A DNA stretch of 64,000 nt from an uncultured Lachnospiraceae bacterium (GCA_949472775.1 CASWVG010000005.1:42468-106467), one strand, 5' to 3'; shown: positions 52,545 to 61,740, counted from the first letter of the stretch. Program-made: numbers and translations. Notes: generated by a model not told the origin, from the letters alone.

Positions 52545-52573
52545 AGTATATCATAACAAAAGTGCAAAGTCTA
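52545..52573 (-). promoter_or_regulatory. Promoter upstream of pth
   Basis: Minus strand TAGACT (52568-52573), 17-bp spacer, TATACT (52545-52550). Confidence 0.5.
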
Positions 52574-52600
52574 TTGTAATTTAGAGGACTCCTGCACAAG

Positions 52601-52624
52601 AAAAGGACGCTCTCGCGTCCCTTT
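52601..52624 (-). terminator. spoVG terminator
   Basis: Minus strand GGACGC / GCGTCC stem (extended by A-T/G pairs) with GAGA loop (52605-52620), followed by TTTTCTT. Confidence 0.8.
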
Positions 52625-52642
52625 CCAATCTCATCATACGTT

Positions 52643-52915
52643 TTACTCACTATTCGGTTCTAAAAGCGCTTTCTCATAGCTTTCCAGAATAATTCTCTGG
52701 ATTCTGTCCCGGGTCTCGGAATTAATCGGATGCGCAATATCGCGGTACTCCCCATCCGACGCCTTCTTACTCGGCATAGCTATGAACAGACCTTTTTCGC
52801 CTTCAATTACTTTAATGTCATGAACCACGAATTCATCGTCAATCGTGATCGAGACGATTGCCTTCATCTTGCTGTCTTGAGTCATTTTACGCACGCGGAC
52901 ATCAGTAATTCTCAT
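52643..52915 (-). CDS. spoVG: Septation/RNA-binding regulator SpoVG
   Basis: 90 residues from ATG 52915 ([10 protein letters not shown]), with AAGGAGG 8 nt upstream; the upstream in-frame ATG lacks a site. Matches SpoVG throughout: [30 protein letters not shown] and [13 protein letters not shown]. SpoVG is a nucleic-acid-binding regulator involved in sporulation septation and stress. Preceded by an unusually long leader. Confidence 0.97.
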   Translation of the reverse strand: MRITDVRVRKMTQDSKMKAIVSITIDDEFVVHDIKVIEGEKGLFIAMPSKKASDGEYRDIAHPINSETRDRIQRIILESYEKALLEPNSE

Positions 52916-53288
52916 GAAGCTCAGCCTCCTTATCATATGATACCGGTTCGGAATCTACCGGTTTTCACAAGCTTTCTACACAAGTCATACTCATCAAGCC
53001 ACGTAGCTTGTAATATACATAACTGTTCAGTACCTTCACAGTTACAGTGCAAATTTCATTCAAAAATTTTTCGCTCCGCTTCGATCCGTTCCAACCAGGC
53101 GCCATCGGCGCTTAGAACTATCTTCGACGATGAAATTCTGCACATTTGTATCATGTTCTTACGGTCTCAGCAGTAAATGCTTCGACCTATGCTGAATAGT
53201 TATTAATAACATCTGCCTAAATTTATGCCCATGTTACAGACAACTTACACCTTCTTAGCAATCACCCCTCATCCCTTTTAACACATAT
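52916..53288 (-). other. Long structured spoVG leader, about 370 nt, no gene
   Basis: Between the promoter (53296-53324) and spoVG there is no coding frame of note. Stems seen: CAAGC/GCTTG (52995-53010), TAACTGT/ACAGTTA (53020-53044) and GCGCC/GGCGC (53099-53111), plus an A/T-rich self-complementary stretch near 53050-53075. It could be a regulatory leader or a separate small RNA; no known family was recognised. Confidence 0.5.
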
Positions 53289-53295
53289 CCAACCT

Positions 53296-53324
53296 ATCAT
53301 AACATAAATCTGTCATTTGGTCAA
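53296..53324 (-). promoter_or_regulatory. Promoter after glgD driving the spoVG leader
   Basis: Minus strand TTGACC (53319-53324, overlapping the glgD stop), 17-bp spacer, TATGAT (53296-53301). Confidence 0.65.
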
Positions 53325-54439
53325 AGAGAATATCTGTCGTTATGTTCCACCACAATCTCTATCCCTTCCTCTCCCTTATGGTAGGAATTTGCACGGATCG
53401 TTCCCCTGCTCTCAACAATACAGTTCTCAATATGTGTATTATCACCGATATAGACATCATTCAATATGATGGAATTCTTAATGTAACAGTTACTTCCAAT
53501 GTAGGTTTCCTTAAAGATTACGGAATCCTCAACCGTACCGTTTACAATACAGCCGCTGGATATCAGGCTGTTTTTAATCCTGGCACCCACATTATATTTT
53601 GCGGGCGGCAGATCACCTACCTTGGAATAAACATCCGGGTATTGCTTGAAAAAGTAGTCTCTGATTTCCGGTTTCAGAAAATCCATATTCGTTCTGAAAT
53701 AATCCTCAACCGTGGCAATATTGCTCCAGTAGTCCTTCAGTTTGTAGCCAAAAATTCTCTTCTGGTTCTTGTAGCGGATCAGAATATCTTTTACGAAATC
53801 ATACCGGTCCTCTTCCCTGCACTTCTCGATCATCTCGATCAGCATCCTTCTTCTGACTACATAGATACCGCAGGAAATGGTGTTGGACTTCGCCACCACC
53901 GGCTTCTCCTCAAATTCCTCAATCCGGCTGTCCTCGTTCATCTTCAGCGTTCCATAGCGCTCCACGTTCGCATCCGGAGACAGATCCTTGCAGACTACGG
54001 TAATGTCAGCTTTCTTTTCTATATGATACTCAAGAAGCTTATTGTAATCCATCTTATAGACGCAGTCGCCGGAAACAATCACCACATAAGGCTCGTGGCT
54101 GTTCTTCAAGAAAGACAGATTCTGCGCAATCGCATCCGCCGTGCCCCGGTACCAGGCATTGCTCTCCGCTGTCACCGCAGGTGTCTCCACAAACAGGCCG
54201 CCCTGCTTGCGTCCGAAATCCCACCACTTGGACGAACTCAAATGTTCGTTCAGGCTGCCCGCGTTATACTGCGTAAGCACAGCCACCTTATTGATGTGGG
54301 AATTGGACATATTACTGAGCGCAAAGTCGATACTTCTGTAGCTTCCCGCTATAGGCATCGCACAGACCGCACGCTTCTGGGTCAACTGCCTGATCCTGTG
54401 ATTATTACCACCTGCTAAGATAATTCCGATTGCTCTCAC
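53321..54439 (-). CDS. glgD: Glucose-1-phosphate adenylyltransferase, GlgD subunit
   Basis: 372 residues. Nucleotidyltransferase domain starting [19 protein letters not shown], in which the usual pyrophosphorylase motif is degenerate (GNNHR instead of GQGSR), as known for the regulatory-type GlgD subunit. C-terminal left-handed beta-helix hexapeptide repeats (about 270-370). Works with GlgC to make ADP-glucose for glycogen. ATG 54439 overlaps the glgC stop by 4 bp. Confidence 0.96.
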   Translation of the reverse strand: MRAIGIILAGGNNHRIRQLTQKRAVCAMPIAGSYRSIDFALSNMSNSHINKVAVLTQYNAGSLNEHLSSSKWWDFGRKQGGLFVETPAVTAESNAWYRGTADAIAQNLSFLKNSHEPYVVIVSGDCVYKMDYNKLLEYHIEKKADITVVCKDLSPDANVERYGTLKMNEDSRIEEFEEKPVVAKSNTISCGIYVVRRRMLIEMIEKCREEDRYDFVKDILIRYKNQKRIFGYKLKDYWSNIATVEDYFRTNMDFLKPEIRDYFFKQYPDVYSKVGDLPPAKYNVGARIKNSLISSGCIVNGTVEDSVIFKETYIGSNCYIKNSIILNDVYIGDNTHIENCIVESRGTIRANSYHKGEEGIEIVVEHNDRYSL

Positions 54440-55710
54440 GATTTATCACCTGCCTTAATCAAAGTTTTACCACTGGGAAGATATGCGTCCGGATAGTCAT
54501 CATGCGTGGTCACACCAAATACCACCGAATTTTTCCCTACACTTACCCCTTTCGGGATCACGCTCTTCTCGCCTACCGTCACCAGTTCATGGTCGTAGAT
54601 GTTCGGGTCTGTCTCATTGGGAACGGGATCGCCGACGCCCAGTTTCACATTGTCCTGAATCTCTACGTTCTCCGCAATAACTGCCTTGTAAAGTTCACAG
54701 TTCTCACCGATCTGAGTCTGGTTCATAACGATGGAGTCCCGGATCACGGTGCCTGCCCCGACAGTAACGCCACAACCGATTACGGAATTGTAGACCTGTC
54801 CAAAGATTTCACAGCCTTCACCGATAATACTCCTCTCCACCACGCTGTCTGAAGACAGATACTGCGGCGGCAGGATCTCGCTCTTCGTGTAGATCTTCCA
54901 GTATTCCTCGTAGAGGTTAAACTCGGGCACGATGTCTATCAGCTCCATATTGGCTTCCCAGAAAGAGTGAAGCGTTCCCACATCCTTCCAATATCCGTTG
55001 AACTCATAGGCGTAAAGTGGTGCGCCTTTCTTATGGCAGTAGGGGATCAGATGTTTACCGAAGTCTAATCCCGGCTGTTCCGAGTTGGCGAGAAGCGCCT
55101 CCTTCAACGTCTTCCAGTTAAAGATATAAATACCCATGGACGCCAGATTGCTGCGCGGATTCGCAGGTTTCTCCTCAAAATCAGTAATCCTGCGGTTTTC
55201 ATCGGTAATCATGATACCGAAGCGCTTCGCCTCCTCCATCGGCACCGGCATAACCGCAATGGTCACCTCCGCACCGTTCTGCTTATGGAAGTCGAGCATC
55301 ACTTCATAATCCATCTTATAGATATGATCTCCTGAAAGAATCAGCACATAGTCAGGATTAAAGGTTTCCATGTAGTCGATATTCTGATATATCGCATTCG
55401 CCGTGCCGGTATACCACTCGCTGTTCGCGCTCTTTTCATAGGGTGGAAGAACCGTAACACCGCCTATGTTCCTGTCCAGATCCCAGGGTATGCCGATACC
55501 GATATGTGTATTCAGCCTCAGGGGCTGATACTGCGTCAGTACACCTACCGTATCAACGCCCGAATTAATACAGTTGCTCAGCGGGAAGTCGATGATCCGG
55601 TACTTGCTCCCAAAGGATACCGCAGGCTTGGCCACCTTTGACGTGAGCACTCCCAGTCTGCTTCCCTGACCGCCAGCTAAAAGCATGGCAATCATTTCTT
55701 TCTTCACCAT
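54436..55710 (-). CDS. glgC: Glucose-1-phosphate adenylyltransferase, catalytic subunit
   Basis: 424 residues from ATG 55710 ([20 protein letters not shown]), with AGAGGTG upstream. Makes ADP-glucose from ATP and glucose 1-phosphate. Full motifs: [41 protein letters not shown] and C-terminal beta-helix. First gene of glgC-glgD. Divergent from murC. Confidence 0.97.
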   Translation of the reverse strand: MVKKEMIAMLLAGGQGSRLGVLTSKVAKPAVSFGSKYRIIDFPLSNCINSGVDTVGVLTQYQPLRLNTHIGIGIPWDLDRNIGGVTVLPPYEKSANSEWYTGTANAIYQNIDYMETFNPDYVLILSGDHIYKMDYEVMLDFHKQNGAEVTIAVMPVPMEEAKRFGIMITDENRRITDFEEKPANPRSNLASMGIYIFNWKTLKEALLANSEQPGLDFGKHLIPYCHKKGAPLYAYEFNGYWKDVGTLHSFWEANMELIDIVPEFNLYEEYWKIYTKSEILPPQYLSSDSVVERSIIGEGCEIFGQVYNSVIGCGVTVGAGTVIRDSIVMNQTQIGENCELYKAVIAENVEIQDNVKLGVGDPVPNETDPNIYDHELVTVGEKSVIPKGVSVGKNSVVFGVTTHDDYPDAYLPSGKTLIKAGDKS

Positions 55711-55785
55711 CTTTATCACCTCTTATTTCTTAATTATTTTTTCAAATCTGTTTATTTCCCATCACAAAAACATATCTCTATGTAA

Positions 55786-55794
55786 AGTATACCA
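55786..55794 (-). promoter_or_regulatory. Extended -10 promoter of glgC
   Basis: Minus strand TGGTATACT ending at 55786, extended -10, no clear -35; the inverted repeat at 55801-55845 occupies the -35 region. Confidence 0.5.
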
Positions 55795-55800
55795 CAAGCT

Positions 55801-55845
55801 GACTAAAAACTGAATAGAATTTACAAGGATGCTCAGTTTTTAGTC
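55801..55845. promoter_or_regulatory. 13-bp perfect inverted repeat at the glgC promoter
   Basis: GACTAAAAACTGA (55801-55813) and TCAGTTTTTAGTC (55833-55845) flank 19 bp. The position, over the -35 area of glgC, suggests operator function; no gene ends here, so a terminator role is unlikely. Confidence 0.6.
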
Positions 55846-55944
55846 CTTTTGTTATATTAATAATATACAATATTTTATTTCCTTTTTCAACGTCTTTGTT
55901 AATTTTTTACATATTAACCTATTTTTCAATTTCCTAACTTTATA

Positions 55945-55973
55945 TTGGTTTTTTCTCGTGAAATGAGTATAAT
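55945..55973 (+). promoter_or_regulatory. murC promoter
   Basis: TTGGTT (55945-55950), 17-bp spacer, TATAAT (55968-55973), about 25 nt before the murC ATG. Confidence 0.6.
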
Positions 55974-56004
55974 ACTAGTAAAAACTGTAAAAGGGAGATA
56001 CTCC

Positions 56005-57384
56005 ATGTACCAGATTGATTTTCACAAACCGATCCGCATCTATTTTATCGGAATCGGCGGCATCAGTATGAGCGGTCTCGCAGAAATCCTTGTGGCAGAG
56101 GACTTTTTGGTCTCGGGTTCCGACCGCGCCCCCTCCGAGCTGACCCGGATGCTGGAAGACCGGGGCGTTAAGGTCTTTTACGGACAGAAAGAAGAAAATC
56201 TCACTGAAGATATCGACCTTGTCGTCTATACCGCCGCCATTAAAAGCGATAATCCAGAACTGCTTGCCGCACAGAAGTTAAACATTCCCACGCTGACCCG
56301 TGCGGAACTTTTAGGGCAGATGATGAAAAATTACGAGACACCTATCGCCATAAGCGGCACTCATGGCAAGACTACTACCACCTCCATGATTTCCCAGATT
56401 CTTCTGAGTGCGGAGGCAGATCCTACCCTGTCCATCGGAGGCATCTACCGGCCGATCGGCGGCAATATCAGAGTGGGTTCGTCCGAGCTCTTCGTCACAG
56501 AGGCTTGCGAGTACACAAACAGCTTTTTAAGTTTCTTCCCGAAAATCGGAATCATTCTTAATATAGAAGAAGACCATCTGGATTTCTTCAAGGACCTTTC
56601 GGATATCCGAAACTCCTTCCGTCGTTTTGCACAGCTTTGTCCAAAGGACGGCGCCCTCATTATCAATGGTGATATCGAGCGCTACGAAGAACTTACAGAG
56701 GGGCTCTCCTGCCGTGTGATTACCTATGGTCTCTCCTCCGGTTCAGATTATACTGCGTCGCAGATCGTTTACGACGAAGCCGGTTTTCCTTCTTTTACCC
56801 TGTCCGGTCAGGAAGGCGGGGAGCGAAGATTTTCCCTCCGGGTACACGGGGACCACAATATTCTGAACGCCCTCGCTGCCATCGCTCTGGCAGATCTGCT
56901 CGGTCTTTCGGATGACGTAATCCGTGAGGGGCTTACCGCTTTCACCGGCACAGACAGGCGCTTCGAGTATAAGGGACAGGTAAACGGTGTCAGCATCATC
57001 GACGATTACGCCCACCACCCCACAGAGATACGCGCCACCCTGAACGCGGCTCTGCAGTACCCCCACAGGCGGCTCTGGTGCGTGTTCCAGCCCCACACCT
57101 ACACACGGACCAAAGCCTTTTTGGAGGAATTTGCATCCGCCCTTACGCTGGCTGACGAGATCGTCCTGGCAGATATCTACGCCGCCAGAGAAAAGGATAC
57201 ACTGGGCATCAGTTCTGAGACCCTGCAGGAGAAAATACGGTCGCTCGGACACTCCTGCCACTACTTCCCTACCTTTGAAGCGATAGAAAAATATCTTCTG
57301 GAAAATTGCACAAAGGATGATTTGTTGATAACTATGGGAGCGGGCGACATCGTAAAAGTCGGAGAAAACCTGTTACAGAAATAA
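56005..57384 (+). CDS. murC: UDP-N-acetylmuramate--L-alanine ligase
   Basis: 459 residues from ATG 56005 (MYQIDFHKPIRIYFIGIGG), with AAGGGAG 8 nt upstream. Adds L-Ala to UDP-MurNAc. N-terminal Rossmann motif GIGGISMSGLAEIL, ATP loop AISGTHGKTTTTSMI, and IIDDYAHHPTEI with WCVFQPHTYTRTKAFL. A monocistronic unit ended by the hairpin at 57394-57440. Confidence 0.97.
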   Translation: MYQIDFHKPIRIYFIGIGGISMSGLAEILVAEDFLVSGSDRAPSELTRMLEDRGVKVFYGQKEENLTEDIDLVVYTAAIKSDNPELLAAQKLNIPTLTRAELLGQMMKNYETPIAISGTHGKTTTTSMISQILLSAEADPTLSIGGIYRPIGGNIRVGSSELFVTEACEYTNSFLSFFPKIGIILNIEEDHLDFFKDLSDIRNSFRRFAQLCPKDGALIINGDIERYEELTEGLSCRVITYGLSSGSDYTASQIVYDEAGFPSFTLSGQEGGERRFSLRVHGDHNILNALAAIALADLLGLSDDVIREGLTAFTGTDRRFEYKGQVNGVSIIDDYAHHPTEIRATLNAALQYPHRRLWCVFQPHTYTRTKAFLEEFASALTLADEIVLADIYAAREKDTLGISSETLQEKIRSLGHSCHYFPTFEAIEKYLLENCTKDDLLITMGAGDIVKVGENLLQK

Positions 57385-57500
57385 TTATTCACAATATCCA
57401 CAGAAAAGAACCTGAGACAATCTGTTTTTTCTGTGGATATTTTTGTGGAAGGCAGCATGCGGTTTTATGACGCTTTCCCGGTTTGTCCACAATATCCACA
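57385..57500 (+). other. Cluster of five DnaA-box-like 9-mers
   Basis: TTATTCACA (57385-57393, matches TTATNCACA) directly followed by ATATCCACA (57394-57402); reverse copy TGTGGATAT (57432-57440); TTGTCCACA (57483-57491) directly followed by ATATCCACA (57492-57500). A sixth partial match, TTATCCGTT, is at 57532-57540. Each of the others differs from the box by one base. It precedes dnaD-dnaC. Confidence 0.55.
57394..57446 (+). terminator. murC terminator
   Basis: Perfect 14-bp stem ATATCCACAGAAAA (57394-57407) / TTTTCTGTGGATAT (57427-57440), followed by TTTTGTGG. The arms are also DnaA-box-like. Confidence 0.6.
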
Positions 57501-57576
57501 AAAAAATACCCCGTCCGCTATTCATAAACGCTTATCCGTTTGTTACAGATTGCCCATTTCTTTTCCAAAAGACTGA

Positions 57577-57585
57577 TGGTATACT
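57577..57585 (+). promoter_or_regulatory. Extended -10 promoter of dnaD
   Basis: TGGTATACT (57577-57585) about 60 nt before the dnaD ATG; -35 is not recognisable. Confidence 0.45.
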
Positions 57586-57644
57586 CTGTAATGCACGAAG
57601 CTGCGCAGATTTCTTAAATATACGGGTATAAACAGGGGTATAAA

Positions 57645-58781
57645 ATGGGGTTTTTGACAATCTATCAGAACAACTACACAGATTCCACGGTCATTTCAAA
57701 CCGTTTCATTGACGAGTATATGCAGGACGCAAACGATGCACAGCTAAAGATCTACCTTTACCTGATCCGCATGGTGAGTGCCAGACTCGACACCAGCATT
57801 GGCGATATCGCTGACAAATTCAACTACACAGAAAAGGACGTGACACGTGCCCTTAAATATTGGGAGAGAAAGCATCTCCTTTTTATTGACTATGATAGTC
57901 AAAAGAATATCATGGGCATTCATCTGCTGGATTCCAATGCCCAGGCTCCGGCTCCGGTTTCTGTCTGCCCTACCATGACTACCTATCCGGGCGTAACGGC
58001 ACCTTTTGTGTCAGCCGTAGCGCCTGTACATATGAACGCTTCGGCAGTCGCCTATCCTTCCGTGAATGCGGTGGCTCCCGAGCAGGCGCAGGCGCAGCCC
58101 CAGCCGTTCTCTGTGGAGAAACCTAATTATACGGCAGACCAGCTTCGCAGCTTTAAAGCAGACGAAGACACCGCAAGACTTCTTTTTGTGGCGGAGCAGT
58201 ATCTGAAAAAACCTTTAAGCGCAAACGACATGCGCACCATTCTCTTCATTATGGATAAGCTAGGATTCTCCGAGGATCTGACCGATTACCTGATCCAGTA
58301 CTGTGTTGACCGTGGCAAGAGGGATCTGCGCTACATAGAAAAAGTGGCCATAAGCTGGGCGGAACAGGGCATTACCACCCAGAAACAGGCGGCAGCTCTT
58401 GCCGGAAAGTACGACAAGGTGGTCTATGAAATTATGCGCGCACTCGGAAAAAACACGCTTCCCACAGCGACGGAAGTAGCATATATCGACCGTTGGCGCA
58501 AACTTTACGGGTTTGAAAGCGACGTGATTCTCACGGCATGTGAGCGGACCGTCCTGGCCACAGACAGCCACCGCTTTGAATACGCGGACAGCATTCTGAC
58601 AAGCTGGTATAAAGCGGGAGTGCACCACAAAGGTGACATCAAATCTCTGGATGAAAACCACCGCCGGAACAGAGCGGCCCGCCCTGCGCCGACCACCAAT
58701 AAGTTCAACCAGTTTACACAGCACGACTATGATTTTGATGCCATTCAGCAGGCATTGGAAAAAGAAATTCTGACGAATTAA
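57645..58781 (+). CDS. DnaD-domain replication protein
   Basis: 378 residues. The N-terminal winged-helix part (about 1-90, IYLYLIRMVSARLDTSIGDI) is followed by an Ala/Pro-rich linker (about 100-165). Then come two DnaD-like C-terminal domains (about 170-240, DMRTILFIMDKLGFSEDLTD; and about 245-330, IMRALGKNTLPTATEVAYID). DnaD/DnaB proteins help load the helicase at the origin and at restart. ATG 57645 follows AGGGGTAT. Followed by dnaC (DnaI-like) after 46 bp. Confidence 0.92.
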   Translation: MGFLTIYQNNYTDSTVISNRFIDEYMQDANDAQLKIYLYLIRMVSARLDTSIGDIADKFNYTEKDVTRALKYWERKHLLFIDYDSQKNIMGIHLLDSNAQAPAPVSVCPTMTTYPGVTAPFVSAVAPVHMNASAVAYPSVNAVAPEQAQAQPQPFSVEKPNYTADQLRSFKADEDTARLLFVAEQYLKKPLSANDMRTILFIMDKLGFSEDLTDYLIQYCVDRGKRDLRYIEKVAISWAEQGITTQKQAAALAGKYDKVVYEIMRALGKNTLPTATEVAYIDRWRKLYGFESDVILTACERTVLATDSHRFEYADSILTSWYKAGVHHKGDIKSLDENHRRNRAARPAPTTNKFNQFTQHDYDFDAIQQALEKEILTN

Positions 58782-58827
58782 CCAGTTGCGCTTCGCGCGA
58801 TTCGAGCAGAGAAAAGAGGGGGCGCCC

Positions 58828-59793
58828 GTGTCATTAACAAATATACAGTACGACCGGATTTTTCGGCAATATGAAGAAAAGCAGCGACAGAGCCGTCTGG
58901 AAGCGCAGCGCAGGCGCGACTATATATATGAACATCTCCCCAGATACCGGGAACTGGAGGATGAGACTGCCTCCCTCAGCGTCGAGCAGGGGAAGAAACT
59001 GCTGGCCGGAGATGAGACTGCCCGCGAAATACTGCGGAAAAGCCTCACCCGCCTGAGGAATCAGAAAAAACAGCTTTTGTTGGACGCAGGTCTTCCCGCC
59101 GATTATCTGGAACCGGTCTTTTCCTGCCCCGACTGCAGGGACACCGGCTATATCGAACGCGAAAAATGCCACTGTCTGAGGCAGGCGGAAATCTCTCTTC
59201 TCTACGAGCAGTCGGGCATAGAGGACTTGCTGAAAAGCAATAATTTCAGTCAGCTCTCCTACGATTATTATTCCGGAGAGGCTTTGGCTCTTTTCCGCCA
59301 TGCCGTGGAAACCTGTCAGAGTTTTATTGAAAAATTCAATTCAGACTACCGCAATCTCTTTTTTTATGGTACAGTGGGAACGGGTAAATCATTTCTTTCC
59401 GGCTGTGTCGCGAAAGAGTTGATGGATCAAGGGCATTCCGTGATCTACTTCGGCGCGGCAAGCCTGTTTAATTTATTGTCGAGTGTCTCTTTTGATGCCA
59501 GAAACAGGGAGGAGCGGCAGAACACCTACGCTGATCTCTATCAGTGCGACCTGCTGATCATCGACGATCTGGGAACGGAACTTACGAACCAGTTCACCGC
59601 ATCGCAACTTTTTTCTCTACTGAATGAAAGGCATCTCGGCAAAAAATCTACCCTGATATCTACTAATTTTTCTCTGGCTGAATTACGGGACCGGTATTCC
59701 GACCGCATCTTTTCCCGTATCACAAGCAATTACGAAGTTTGCCGACTTGCCGGGGAAGACATTCGTATGTACAAAATGACGCGAAACCATTAA
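58828..59793 (+). CDS. dnaC: DnaC/DnaI-like helicase loader ATPase
   Basis: 321 residues from GTG 58828 (SLTNIQYDRIF), with GAGGGGG 6 nt upstream; an in-frame TTG at 58786 has none. An N-terminal helicase-binding part with a zinc-type motif CPDCRDTGYIEREKCHC (near residue 100) is followed by an AAA+ domain: Walker A GTVGTGKSFL (near residue 190), Walker B LLIIDDLGTE, sensor STNFSLAELRDRY. Loads replicative helicase with the DnaD protein encoded just upstream. Confidence 0.94.
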   Translation: MSLTNIQYDRIFRQYEEKQRQSRLEAQRRRDYIYEHLPRYRELEDETASLSVEQGKKLLAGDETAREILRKSLTRLRNQKKQLLLDAGLPADYLEPVFSCPDCRDTGYIEREKCHCLRQAEISLLYEQSGIEDLLKSNNFSQLSYDYYSGEALALFRHAVETCQSFIEKFNSDYRNLFFYGTVGTGKSFLSGCVAKELMDQGHSVIYFGAASLFNLLSSVSFDARNREERQNTYADLYQCDLLIIDDLGTELTNQFTASQLFSLLNERHLGKKSTLISTNFSLAELRDRYSDRIFSRITSNYEVCRLAGEDIRMYKMTRNH

Positions 59794-59809
59794 AAGAAAG
59801 GACGCTTTC

Positions 59810-60997
59810 ATGAACAGACGCGAAGAGAAAAGAAATCTGGAGACCATACCCGTCGGCTCTCTGGGGATGATCCCTTTGAAAGGTTGCCGTAAACTCGGCG
59901 AGAAAGTTGACTATTATCTGATAAAATGGCGCACAGAGCGGGAGAGCGAGCACAAGGACTCCCTTGCTTTCTCCGGCTATCAGCGTGATACCTATATTCT
60001 GAATGCCGATGTTCCCAGATTTGGCTCCGGCGAGGGAAAAGGCGTAATCAAAGAGTCTGTGCGAGGCACGGATCTCTATATTCTGGTAGATGTGGCAAAC
60101 TACAGCCTCACCTACTCTCTCTGTGGGCATGAAAACCACATGTCTCCCGACGACCATTACCAGGATCTGAAACGTATTATTGCAGCGGTGGGCGGCAAAG
60201 CGAGACGCATCACCGTAATCATGCCTTTTCTCTATGAAAGCAGGCAGCACAAACGCTCCGCAAGGGAGTCACTGGACTGTGCCCTCGCGCTTCAGGAGAT
60301 GGTAAACATGGGCGTGGACAACATTATCACCTTTGACGCTCACGATCCCCGCGTACAGAACGCCATCCCTCTGCATGGTTTCGAGACGGTACAACCAGCT
60401 TATCAGTTTATCAAAGGACTTCTGAGTCATATAAGAGATCTGCAGATCGACAGCGATCATATGATGGTTATCAGCCCCGATGAGGGCGGTATGAACAGGG
60501 CGATCTATATCGCCAACGTACTCGGACTGGATATGGGTATGTTCTACAAGAGGCGGGATTACACCCGTGTCGTGAACGGCAGAAATCCGATTATCGCCCA
60601 CGAGTTCCTCGGCAGCAACATCGAGGGCAAGGATATGATCATCATCGACGACATGATTTCTTCCGGCGAGAGTGTGCTGGAAGTAGCTGCCGCGTTAAAA
60701 GAGCGCAAAGCCGGGAAGATTTTCGTCTTCTCTACCTTCGGGCTTTTTACCGCCGGGCTGGAACGGTTTGATAAAGCTTACGAGGACGGTACCATATGCC
60801 GCGTCCTGACCACCAATCTGATCTACCAGACTCCGGAACTGCTTAGCCGGGAGTGGTATATTGACTGTGATATGAGCAAATATATCGCCTACATTATTGA
60901 CACACTGAATCACGATGCTTCCATCAGCGATCTGTTAAACCCTGTGGAGCGTATTCAGTCAATTGTTATGCGGTATCATGCGGGAGAGCTGGTATAG
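59810..60997 (+). CDS. prs: Ribose-phosphate pyrophosphokinase, long clostridial type
   Basis: 395 residues, longer than the usual 310-320. Makes PRPP from ribose 5-phosphate and ATP. Catalytic flexible-loop motif KRSARESLDCA, FDAHDPRVQNAI, and the PRPP loop IIDDMISSGES are present. The N-terminal residues 1-60 and an extra segment near 95-120 are unlike the short enzyme. Because many Clostridia have a second short Prs, this may be a paralogue. ATG 59810 follows AAAGGACG. Confidence 0.9.
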   Translation: MNRREEKRNLETIPVGSLGMIPLKGCRKLGEKVDYYLIKWRTERESEHKDSLAFSGYQRDTYILNADVPRFGSGEGKGVIKESVRGTDLYILVDVANYSLTYSLCGHENHMSPDDHYQDLKRIIAAVGGKARRITVIMPFLYESRQHKRSARESLDCALALQEMVNMGVDNIITFDAHDPRVQNAIPLHGFETVQPAYQFIKGLLSHIRDLQIDSDHMMVISPDEGGMNRAIYIANVLGLDMGMFYKRRDYTRVVNGRNPIIAHEFLGSNIEGKDMIIIDDMISSGESVLEVAAALKERKAGKIFVFSTFGLFTAGLERFDKAYEDGTICRVLTTNLIYQTPELLSREWYIDCDMSKYIAYIIDTLNHDASISDLLNPVERIQSIVMRYHAGELV

Positions 60998-61001
60998 ACT
61001 C

Positions 61002-61029
61002 TTGACAACCTCCCGGTTTTCTGTATAAT
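61002..61029 (+). promoter_or_regulatory. Promoter of the queT transcript
   Basis: TTGACA (61002-61007), 16-bp spacer, TATAAT (61024-61029); both elements are perfect. Confidence 0.85.
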
Positions 61030-61072
61030 AAATCCCGGGGAATCTGCAAATGAAGGGATTCTCCAGATATAT

Positions 61073-61116
61073 ACGTCAGTTCGAGACCTTCCTGACGTTA
61101 AACAAAACTAAAGGAG
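61073..61116 (+). promoter_or_regulatory. Probable preQ1-I riboswitch overlapping the queT ribosome site
   Basis: Seven-bp stem ACGTCAG / CTGACGT (61073-61079, 61092-61098) with a 12-nt loop UUCGAGACCUUC, then an A-rich tail TTAAACAAAACTAAAGGAG whose CUA can pair with loop AG bases. This matches the size and order of preQ1-I aptamers, with the tail joining the Shine-Dalgarno AAGGAG (61111-61116), so translational control. The gene downstream is a queuosine-precursor transporter type. Confidence 0.7.
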
Positions 61117-61124
61117 AAAACTAC

Positions 61125-61670
61125 ATGAAAACACAAATCACACAGGCGGTTTCCGTAAAAACCGCCCACACTCATGCGCTCTTCATGGCGCAGGCGGCTA
61201 TGATTGCCGCACTCTACATCGTATTGACCTTTATCGCAAACGCCTTTGGGCTGGCCAATTACGCTGTCCAGGTACGCTTCTCGGAAGCGCTCACCGTTTT
61301 ACCTTACTTCACGCCCGCTGCCATTCCGGGACTGTTTATCGGCTGTCTTTTAAGCAATATTCTGACAGGCTGCGCTCTGCCCGACATTATTTTTGGCAGC
61401 CTTGCCACTCTTCTGGGCGCCCTTGGTACCTATGCCCTGCGGAAATGGAAATGGTGTGCACCCGTCTGCCCGATTCTCGCAAATACGGTAATCGTGCCGC
61501 TGATACTGGTTTACGGCTATGGTCTGATGATCGAGGGCATGTCCCTGGCGCAGTGTCTCGGCTTCTACTGCCTGACCGTCGGTGCAGGGGAAGTGATTTC
61601 CTGCGGGATTCTTGGGATGATTCTGCTGACGACTTTACAAAAATACGCCGGCCGGCTGTTCTCACTATAA
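61125..61670 (+). CDS. queT: QueT-family queuosine precursor transporter
   Basis: 181 residues from ATG 61125 (MKTQITQAVSVKTAHTHALF), with AAAGGAG 8 nt upstream; an upstream in-frame ATG at 61050 lies within the riboswitch. About five to six transmembrane helices; YIVLTFIANAFGLANYAVQVRF and FTPAAIPGLFIGCLLSNI are typical of the QueT S-component type. Takes up a queuosine precursor, probably with an ECF module elsewhere. The preQ1 riboswitch supports the call. Confidence 0.92.
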   Translation: MKTQITQAVSVKTAHTHALFMAQAAMIAALYIVLTFIANAFGLANYAVQVRFSEALTVLPYFTPAAIPGLFIGCLLSNILTGCALPDIIFGSLATLLGALGTYALRKWKWCAPVCPILANTVIVPLILVYGYGLMIEGMSLAQCLGFYCLTVGAGEVISCGILGMILLTTLQKYAGRLFSL

Positions 61671-61706
61671 CAGAACATCTGGCTGTTCCCTGCGGACAGA
61701 CAATCT

Positions 61707-61740
61707 CTGCCGCCAGACAGAATAGTCTGGCGGCAGTTTT
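61707..61740 (+). terminator. queT terminator
   Basis: Perfect 12-bp stem CTGCCGCCAGAC / GTCTGGCGGCAG (61707-61718, 61725-61736), 6-nt loop, TTTT. Confidence 0.9.
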
